Shown: piece by piece, positions 56,201 to 64,000 of the stretch
Position numbering within the stretch: position 1 is the stretch's first letter
Layout: every line of letters begins with the position of its first letter
Assembly: GCA_035772735.1 (NCBI GenBank)
Contig: JASDFA010000002.1
Span: 5,704,001-5,768,000 of the forward strand
DNA length: 64,000 bases
Direction of reading: 5' to 3'
Source of the DNA: Datura wrightii
Taxonomy: Eukaryota > Streptophyta > Magnoliopsida > Solanales > Solanaceae
The notes under the pieces: generated by a model
Database searches by the model: none
Told to the model about the DNA's origin: nothing
Seen by the model: the letters and a program-made list of their open reading frames with translations, nothing else
Translations under genes and position numbers: made by a program

Positions 56201-56500
56201 GGTGCGTTGACGGTCATGAGCTTTCTCACTCTCAACTTGTCTGCTCGGGGGAACCGTGTCATACCCACTCTTGTTCTTAGATCTTGACCGTGTACAACTT
56301 TAATAAGGAATACACATCATATCAAATCTAGGAAATCGCGACGCTCATGATGCGTCAAGATTAATAGTGAAACCTTGCCTCGAGTCTTAAGGGGTTTTCA
56401 ATCTCGAGAAAGAAACCCTATAAATTATGTGCATTTTGAGAGAAAACATGTTCAAGTAATGTCATTTTGCTCCTGAGTGGGTAGATTAGTTTAACCTTTT
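56201..56500 (+). other. O1 untranslated leader, second part
   Basis: Continues the leader after T7. Contains CGGGGGAACCGTGTCATACC and no frame of note. GGTGC at its start is the probable right T7 duplication. Confidence 0.6.
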
Positions 56501-58010
56501 TGTGACAATGAGTCCCCCTGCATCCTATCCAAGATTTAGCATGGTTTGGTGTATGCCAGTGGAAATGAAGTCTTGGTGGATTGATTTGGGTGAATACAGT
56601 TAGAATGAAGTAAGGAAAGTGTTGGGACACTTACCTTCTCTCATGCAAATTACTTCGTGTCGAGAAGTTATTGAAGCTTCCACCATGCTTTGGGATGAAA
56701 AAAGGGATTTTTTCAGATTTGGTAACGTTGAGATGACACCATTATTAGAAGAAATTGGAGGATATGTAGAAAACGTGAGCCTACTATGGAGGAACAAGAG
56801 ATGGGAGAAGGTTGAGATGATCATACCAAAGTGTTTTACATTACAAGATGTGCGTGACAAATTGGGGTTGCAAGGTAGCCACGTGGTGGCCAATGTAATA
56901 AAGGAAAGGATTTCGGGAACTATCTATTTGATAGGTTTGGTCACAATTCGACTCATGAGATTTACAAAATAGAGAGTCCAGATCCGAGCTCGTGGACTAG
57001 CAAGAGAATATTTGCATTTATTGTTTATTTTTGGGATTGGTGGTCTTCCTACGAGGAGCTGAGGAAGACATCGATATCTATCTTATTTTAATCACTCATG
57101 CCTTGTGCAAATATGGACAAAGGACCCTGTACAATTTTCTCAATTATTGTGGATGACATCTATCGAGCCTTTGAAAATTGCAAAAATGGGTTCAAAAGTT
57201 CCAAAGGATGTAATTTGCTACTTCAACTTTCGATTATTGAGCACCTTTAGAAGATGCGTGGAAAGCTAACCACACCTCGACCTACAGAAACTGATCAAAT
57301 TGCCACTCATCATTAAAGGGTCACTATGGGTGTTAAGCCGATCAAAAGGCCTAATGAGGAGAAAAGTGGGGTCTAATGTTTTTTTACAGAAGACTCTATA
57401 CAATGGATGTTTGATTGGTTTCCGAGATCTTGCTTTGTAATATATACCAAATCTTGATACTATTTGATTTTGATAGGACTCTATGGTCTTCAACCGTATT
57501 CTCTAATGCAGACAATGCCTAGGAGGAATGCTAATAATACCCAGGGTTGCCAACATGGATGCATACCGAGTAGATTACAAGGACAACTTTGTTCCACACG
57601 CTCTAAACATTGCAAGAGCATGGAATAAAAAGGTCTATCTCGATGAGAAGAGCATAGAGGCAGACCTATATCAGGCAGGCTAGGTAACAAGGTACATCGA
57701 GTGGTTACATGATGATTGAGCTGGTACTGCAATACCAAGTGTTAAATGAGGAAAAGATGTGGAGGATAAAGAAGCTCAAGCACAGTCTCTCTACTGATGT
57801 CTCAAGAGAAAGGTTCAAGATTCCGAGACTGTTCACCAGCAATTGCATGAAGATAAGGCCAAAGAGATAGCTGAATTGGGTAAAGAATTACAATACTGGA
57901 AAGACCGTGCTTTAGGTTTAGAAGAAAGGATACAAGAGATGTGCGACGAATTCACCAAACATGGGGAAGAATGTCTGAGTGGGGGAGCCTTGGGGGACAG
58001 TTGAGAACTG
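56501..58010 (+). pseudogene. O1 ORF1 (extra ORF of Ogre/Tat elements), broken
   Basis: Ogre/Tat elements carry an ORF before gag. The frame before and through 56619-56972 reads SWWIDLGEYS*NEVRKVLGH, EASTMLWDEKRDFFRFGNVE, MTPLLEEIGGYVENVSLLWR; the DFFRFG-VEMTP-LEEI block resembles the plant mobile domain seen in ORF1 of these elements. After a stop it goes on with YLHLLFIFGIGGLPTRS, then shifts and stops to about 58010 (RERFKIPRLFTSNC). Function of ORF1 is not known to me. Family call rests on this block and on the gag that follows. Confidence 0.65.
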
Positions 58011-58470
58011 GCTTATCTTCTGTCTAGTAGTCATCGTTTTGATAAAGTGCTGAAGGACCCAAATGAAGCAAACCCCAACAATGAAGTGTTTAAGATTTAG
58101 TTCTTTTCTTTAGTCATTTTCTTGTATTTGCATCAATTCCATCTTAATAAAAGTTTTATTTCCTTTTGGGTTTATTTTGGGAGAAAAATGACAATACTTA
58201 ATTGCATGCTTCTCTCTCGAATTCGTTAGGCCTACCTCTAGCACAAAAGAGGCTCCAAAATTAGGAAATGCATCAACGTGTTTATTTATTTATTCAGTTT
58301 TTACCTTAAGTAACATGATTTCTAATCTCTCTTACTAACTTTGACTTTGCTTGTTGTTTATCTTATTTTTTCCCTTTCCCAAAGGTTGTTCTGTGCAATC
58401 TGGCCTGTTACACAAGGTCCAAAGGGGCTCCTCCTTCTCCTCCTTCCATTTCTAGCTGCAATAATAGAGG
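58011..58470 (+). other. O1 spacer between ORF1 and gag
   Basis: AT-rich, no frame of note. TTCTTTTCTTTAGTC and TATTTTTTCCCTTTCCCAAAG are T-rich tracts that could be intronic; I cannot show splicing. Confidence 0.45.
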
Positions 58471-60720
58471 GAAGAATAAGATGGATGAACACAACAACAC
58501 TGCCAATAAGAATGGTAACAATGTGTATAGAGAAGATAGAGAGAACTCTGAAGGAGGGTATCCACCAGGTAATAATGAAGTGATAATGAGACTTGAGTAG
58601 AAAATTTTTGAGCTCTAAGAAGAATTAAGCCAGGTTCGCAGTCTAAACAACATGTTAGTTTCGTTCAGAATTCAAGCTGATGCCTCCACTTTAAAAGCAC
58701 CCGCAAGCCTCCTTATGGCATCCCAACACGCTGCTCCACCCCATGATACCTATCATAATCCACCTCAATATTATCAGTATCCACCATAAATATATCCAAA
58801 CCCACGAGCTCCAATCACTTCCCAATATCCATCACCCATCCAAGAACTACCCTCAATGGAAAACATAAATGCAATGTATGCCCGCACTCATATCAATCTA
58901 ATTTATGTGGAGACTACACCTGTGACTCACCATCTGGAGGAATCTAAGCCTTCATAGAAGGATAAGCTGATTCAGACTTTAGCCGAGGAGCTCAAAAAAA
59001 TGAACAGTAGACTGCAAAGTGTTGAAGGTACCAAGGGGATAACAGGCTTAGATTATGAAGACCTATGCATACACTCTAACATTGAGCTATTGGAGGGGTA
59101 CAAACCTCCTATTTTCGAATTATTAGGGTTGGTGATCCAAGAGGCCACTTGAGGTTATATTGTGATAAGCTGGTAGGAGTGGGAAGAAATGAGAAAATTA
59201 GGATGAAGCTCTTCATGAGAAGTTTGTCCAGCGATGCTCTTAGCTAGTACATAGAGCAGAATCCAAAGAAGTTGATTACCTAGGCAGATACGTCTGCAAC
59301 TTTTGTAGAATGATTCGGGTTCAACGTAGAGAGTGCACCTGATTTGCATTATATCCAGAACTATAAAAGAAAGCCCATAGAAACTTTCAGAGAATTTGCA
59401 ACTCATTAGAGGACTGAGGTTGCCAGAGTGCGACCTCTAATGGAGGAAGCACAAATGAAAGATATTTTCATGCGAACTCTATTCCTACAAGTCTACAATA
59501 GGTTAATGCTGGTTAATGAGAAAAGTTTTGCCGAAATTATCAATTTGGGAGAAAAGATTGAGGATGATATCAAGGATGAATCATTATTAATTTGAATGCA
59601 TTGCAAGCTGCTAGTAAAGCTTTGCAATCTGGAGGAATAGAAGAGAACCGCAAGAAGAAGGAAGTCGGCACAGTTATGATGGCGCAAGGACCAAAGAATT
59701 ATGTTTACAGACCTCAAACTCCATTCCCACATTACCAAACTCCACCTCCACAATATCAAACTCCTCTACCTCACTACCAAGCTCCATCACCATAATACCA
59801 AGCTCCATTACCACAATACCAAACACCCCCTCCCTACCAAATGCAATATCAAACTCCTCCTCCAACCCATTTTCAAACCCTCGTTCACATTACCAAGCCC
59901 CAACTTATCCCATCTACAGCACACAACCTTCTTATTCCCAACCATCTCCCTCCTCTTATTCACCGAGCCAGAGTCCTAGGGCCCACATTGAAAGAAAGCC
60001 GACAAAAACCTATCTCTGCTGGCAGAACTAATCGCTTAACTGTATTTGAGATTGAAGGAAACTGGATACATTGAGCCCATATCTGCTTGAGATTGAAGGA
60101 AACTGGATACATTGAGCCCATATCTGCCCTTTTGGTCGATACGCAAGACAAATGGTACGATCACAACAAGGTATGCATGTACCATTCAAGTATGAGGGGG
60201 CATACCATAGAAGCCTGCAGATCTCTGAAAGATAAAATACAGAAGCTGATTGATATGAAGGCTATTCATCTTAAGGACCCGAAACCAAATGTGACGAATA
60301 ATTCTTTGCCAAATCACCAAGTGAACATGGTTTATTATGATGAGGATGAGGATTTGTCGAATATCATTGGGGTCATCGAGCATAGAACAGGTTCTTCTTC
60401 AAACTCGTCTATAGCAGTGCAAAGACATCCTCCATTCGAGGTTGAGGTAGCTACACCAAAGCCTTCATTCACGGTGGTTAGAGATGCTCTGACCTCTTAC
60501 AAGACGGTACTGTGGAAATATGAGGAGGATACCCCACAAGTAACAAAGGTGCTAGAAACAGATGCAGCACAAGGGATGACTCGGTTGGGAAGGATATATA
60601 CTCCTGACACTTTGGCTCAAGGAGGAGCTAACAAAGGGAAGCAGCCGATGGTGGAGGTTGAAGATAATGGTGTTTGGAAGAAAATACAAGAAAAGAATAC
60701 TTTGTGGTATAGCAGTTGAA
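58471..60720 (+). pseudogene. gag: O1 gag (Ogre/Tat type), broken
   Basis: N-terminal glutamine/proline-rich part (NPPQYYQYPP), then the core in several frames: LDYEDLCIHSNIELLEGYKP, CDKLVGVGRNEKIRMKLFMR, SLSSDALS*YIEQNPKKLIT, APDLHYIQNYKRKPIETFRE, AEIINLGEKIEDDIKDES. A proline-rich repeat (P-x-Y-Q units) follows at 59701-59880. A 41-bp tandem duplication (60046-60127) shifts the frame. 60087-60719 is open: LKETGYIEPISALLVDTQDK and the knuckle-like CMYHSSMRGHTIEAC (CX2H-x4-H-x4-C order). The core arrangement is typical of Ogre/Tat gag. Confidence 0.78.
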
Positions 60721-61530
60721 CAAGACTCTAGCCCAAATTTTCATTTTGTCCTTATTACGAAGTTCTTATCATCACTAAAAGGCCTTGATGAAGGTGCTGA
60801 ATGAGGCCTATGTGCCTGCAAATATATCCAGCAGCGAAGTGGCCCTATGGTGGGTCAAGTTTTTAAGGCACAAAACATCTTGTTTCACGAAGATAAATTT
60901 CCTGTAGAAGGTGAGGCCCATAATAAGGCGCTGCATATCATGGTGCAGCACACAGATAAATTCATTACCAAAGTATTGATTGACCTGGGTTCTTGCTTGA
61001 ACATTTCTCCCCTCAACACTTTGACCCATTTTGAAAGTTGATCTTGCTCGAATCAAGTTGTGGAAAATGAATGTCAAAGCTTTTGATGGGTCACAAAGGG
61101 ATACCGTGGGGGAGATAGATCTGGATATATTGGTTGGTCCTACCACATTCACCATCATATTTCAAGCCATGGAAATTCCAACTTCATACCATCTACAGTT
61201 AGGCAGACCATGGACACATGCAGTAGGAGCGGTTCCTTCAACTCTACATCAATGTTTGAAGTTTGAATAGGATCACCAAGGGGTTATGGTCCATGGAGAT
61301 GAAAGTCATCCTATTTATGCAACTCCTATTATCCTGACTATTGAAGGAAAAGAAGGTTTGGATGGAGAGAGTTTTCACAATCTAGAGCTTATTGGTGTCA
61401 TTGAAGTGGGAAGATGGTAGAGGGAAAAAGTTCAAAAAATGCTGCTGTGGTTAGGTTTTGAATCGTGCAGGGGCCTTAGGGCCAGACTACAGGGAATAGC
61501 TGAACCTCTGCATATGGCTACATAGAACAC
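60721..61530 (+). pseudogene. O1 protease region, broken
   Basis: ALMKVLNEAYVPANISSSEV leads in. 60847-61041 has NILFHEDKFPVEGEAHNKAL and TKVLIDLGSCLNISPLNTL (active site D-L-G-S); after a shift, 61031-61270 has LARIKLWKMNVKAFDGSQRD and QLGRPWTHAVGAVPSTLHQC. DHQGVMVHGDESHPIYATPI and SCRGLRARLQGIAEPLHMAT continue with stops. This matches the long protease-linker region of Ogre/Tat elements. RT and later domains are absent. Confidence 0.75.
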
Positions 61531-61694
61531 TTTTGGATTAGAGTACTAACCCACTTCCAAAGAGTTGAATGATTGTGAGTATCCTTTAGAGGAAAATAAC
61601 TTCTCATTGCCAAGTCCTTTGCCTTCACTGCAACAAGCTTTTATTTCTGATGGTTTCTTGGATATTAAGCAAGCCGAAGAAGATGTTGTGTTGT
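61531..61694 (+). other. O1 linker after protease, last part before A4
   Basis: Weakly readable (KELNDCEYPLEENNFSLPSP, ISDGFLDIKQAEEDVVL). Breaks off where A4 begins; the rest of O1, including RT and integrase, is not in the window. Confidence 0.5.
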
Positions 61695-62555
61695 TGATGA
61701 GTTGGTAATTTACCTACTCATTAGGCTTTTAAGAATGAGCTTTAGTATAGTTTTCAAGTCATTTAGATGGATTTTATTCCCTTTTTGCCATTTTATGTGC
61801 AGATATCTGATTGGAGAAAAGAGCGAGAAAAGAAGAAAAAAGAAGGGAAAAGGTGAAAATTGGCGCTTCACCGGAGAAGACAGGTGATATGTCGGCTAAA
61901 CGCCAGCTAAAAGCTAATCAACAATGCCTTTGGGAATGATAGAAACGGGCAAATGAGGAAGTTAACCGACGACTCACCGATCCTTTGGCTGAATGACACC
62001 TAAAAATATTGGATCGAAGAGAAGAGAATAGGTGGCACGCGGGTGGATACTAGCGAAACATCGAAGGAATCACCTAAGGCTACTGAAACTCACTAGATGA
62101 AAAATTAATTAGAGATGGATGTTCATGGAATGTAACCAGCGAATCTCCGGTACTCCCGCAAGTACCAGAATGCTGATCAAGGGTAAAAATGTCCAGCATG
62201 GAAAAAGAGAGGTGGATACCCTACTTTTGAATATATTCTAGAGAGAAGTACTCTGTACTCATGAGATCTCTAATTTTTAGCTTTTAGAACATTCTCTTGG
62301 CAGAGAAGAAAGTAAGAATTTGATTGGTGGAAATTAAAAAGAATTGTTTTCTGTTTCTTCTTCTTCTTCCTCTATAGCAAGGTACTGCAATTGTTGAATA
62401 CTTTTTGTTGAATCTGAGTTTGCTACTCCTATTATTGAATTCAATGAGTTTATTATTAAATGTGCTTTTGAATTTCTAAACTATGAGTAGCTAAATCATT
62501 AACTAGAGGTATGTGGTGATGAATGCTTAATTAGAGTGGGTATTGCTAGAGTCAT
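61695..62555 (+). repeat. A4: partial Athila-type LTR, plus strand
   Basis: Starts TGATGAGTTGG with a terminal hairpin (61697-61721), then TATGTGCAG, a GC-rich word region (about 61862-62160: GGCGCTTCACCGG, CCGACGACTCACCGATCC) and ACTATGAGTAGCTAAATCAT, which aligns with AAATGAGTGGCTAAATTCCC in the A3 LTR. Broken off by A5 at 62556. Confidence 0.6.
61697..61721 (+). other. 5'-terminal LTR hairpin of A4
   Basis: ATGAGT-T-GGTAA, centre T, TTACC-T-ACTCAT: 11 paired bases with one T-T mismatch. Same place as in A1 and A3, with no sequence similarity. Confidence 0.6.
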
Positions 62556-64000
62556 TGTTGTGCCCGCAAGTGTACGGGTCGTACAAGTAATACAGTGGCC
62601 CTTTTTAAGAGCCGGATGTTGAATCCACAGGGACTGGACCAATTCAGCTAACTATCGCGTTCAAGTGTGATATTAAATTCCGCAAGTGTTGATTGTAGAC
62701 GTTTTCGATAGAGTTAATTAAATCTAGGGTCGGTCAACGAAATACTCTGAATTAATTCAAGGAGCAACTAGAGTTAAAGCCAGATAATCATGTGATACTA
62801 CGATTTGCAATGGTTTAAGTATGAAACTATCAGTTCTCATCTCACATAATTGTAATTGCATGTTCATGGTCTTTCGAACCTCTAAACATGACAAACTAGC
62901 CTCACTACTACATTGTTGAGCGAGGATGTTATTTCCAGTTCGTGGGTAATTCACTACGTGGATGTGGTTTACGGGGTTTATGCTCTTGATTAGGAACTTT
63001 CATACCTCTAATCATTTAACTCAACTTAGCCTCACAACTACTTCTTCGAGTGGTGATGTGATAATTCTAAGTTGGTGTCTAGCTCATCCCATTTTATCAA
63101 CCAAGCAAGGTATTAGGTATATTTCTATCCTAACACAAATCATATCGTGAGATATCATCTTGCTCCCTACATTCTCTTGTTCTTGCCTTGGTTATCTTTC
63201 TCAAGAATGTACCTAAGCTTAACCTACTTGTTGTCATGGTGATCAGTCATAAAAACAACCATAATTCAGAATGCAAGACAAAACAACAATCAATAACTTA
63301 AAACAGAAACAAAATCGCAAAATCACAATCATATCTTGTGGCTTCAACCCTAGATGGAGGGTTCTAACCACTCATGTTCGTATAATTACAAGAAAACATA
63401 ATTAAAGTAACATACTTACAAGAATTGGTAGAAGAGAAGATGAAATTGATGAACCCTAGGTTAGTTCTCCCACTTCTCCCTCACTCCTTGGCAGTTTTTC
63501 AGAAATAAATTGTGACCCTCCTTTCTTCCTTTCTTTTTTTTTAGGAACTAAGGGACCTATTTATAGTAAATGAGAGATGTATAAAATTATGCCCGACACG
63601 GAATAGCTCCGTGTCACGGACGTTATCGCGCCATTATGCCTCCGTGACAAGGAAGCGTCGCGTAGGCACACTGGAAAGCAAAACAGTCGCCAAGCAGAAG
63701 CTGTTCGCGATGGCAGCGTGTCACGCTGCTTGTGCAGCGCGTTTGATGGTGTGTCATGGCCTGGTCGTGCAGCCTTCCTGCTGTGGCACGTTGCCAATGC
63801 GCAAGCGGGCTGTTTCGCGCATCCTCCTTGCCGACGTTTGCTATCTACTTTCGATTCCAAGCCTCCACTTCACCAACTCATGGATTAGTTCCTCAAATTC
63901 ATTGTCAACCTACAAAAACAAGAACTAATCATGTTGGTTAGTGTATATATTCACATTTACATAAATTTACATGAGAATGCATATAATTAAATAGATAAAC
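62556..64000 (-). repeat. A5: Athila-type LTR, minus strand, running out of the window
   Basis: Collinear with A1. On the minus strand its end is CTTGCGGGCACAACA at 62556, preceded by CCCTGTGGATTCAACATCCG, and it carries TATAAATAG (63557-63565) downstream of a word array (about 63590-63830). By comparison with A3, about 54 more bases lie beyond 64000 before the LTR start. Confidence 0.75.
63557..63565 (-). promoter_or_regulatory. TATA box of A5 LTR promoter
   Basis: Minus strand CTATAAATAGG, placed between word array and leader exactly as in A3. Confidence 0.55.

Noticed and set aside
56619..56972. Host gene encoding a plant mobile domain protein
   Set aside because: It sits between an Ogre/Tat primer site and gag in the right order, with no intron-exon structure of its own, so element ORF1 is the better reading.
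59701..59979. 92-codon histidine/leucine-rich frame
   Set aside because: Out-of-frame reading of the proline-rich gag repeat.

Overview
The window looks like plant heterochromatin, most likely from a large-genome Solanaceae species; pepper-like is my guess, not something I could test. I find no host gene, tRNA or rRNA. Almost every base can be assigned to LTR retrotransposons of the Ty3/gypsy superfamily, most of them broken and stacked inside one another. I name the elements by lineage: T = Tekay/Del-type chromoviruses (initiator-tRNA-Met primer site, chromodomain remnant after integrase), A = Athila-type (primer site like TGGCGCCATTGCCGGG), O = Ogre/Tat-type (extra ORF before gag, primer site related to TGGCGACTCTGCTGGGGA).

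Layout. 1-18387: T1 (+), entered inside its 5' LTR, with a complete second chromovirus T2 (+, 1291-10263) inserted in that LTR. 18388-20375: part of a minus-strand T LTR (T3), apparently the target of T1. 20376-21664: minus-strand Athila-type LTR (A1), apparently the target of T3. 21665-25916: A2 (+), an old gag-protease element. 25917-30810 and 40399-40786: A3 (+), a better preserved gag-protease element split by T4 (+, 30811-40393, perfect 5-bp target duplication GTGCT). 40787-41968: T5, a plus-strand pol fragment, fused to T6, a minus-strand LTR fragment (41969-43232). 43233-46525 and 56201-61694: O1 (+), an Ogre/Tat element with LTR, ORF1, gag and protease, split by a whole minus-strand chromovirus T7 (46526-56200). 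61695-62555: A4, plus-strand Athila-type LTR. 62556-64000: A5, minus-strand Athila-type LTR leaving the window.

How the parts relate. In each T element the order is LTR, primer site, gag with zinc knuckles, protease, reverse transcriptase, RNase H, integrase, chromodomain, polypurine tract, LTR. All pol genes carry stops, shifts or deletions. A2 and A3 carry gag and protease but no polymerase. T4 has LTRs about 98% alike by my count but a badly decayed interior, as expected if it was copied by enzymes of other elements.

The most interesting signals are non-coding: self-complementary CpG-rich word arrays near the promoter of LTRs from unrelated lineages; a hairpin with compensatory changes after protease in A2 and A3; a hairpin at the extreme 5' end of Athila-type LTRs that keeps its place while its sequence changes; a conserved hairpin pair in T LTRs; a hairpin just before the polypurine tract; and splice-donor-like sites in LTRs paired with acceptor-like sites just before gag. 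Coordinates were worked out by eye, so ends of degenerate features are approximate to a few bases or more.
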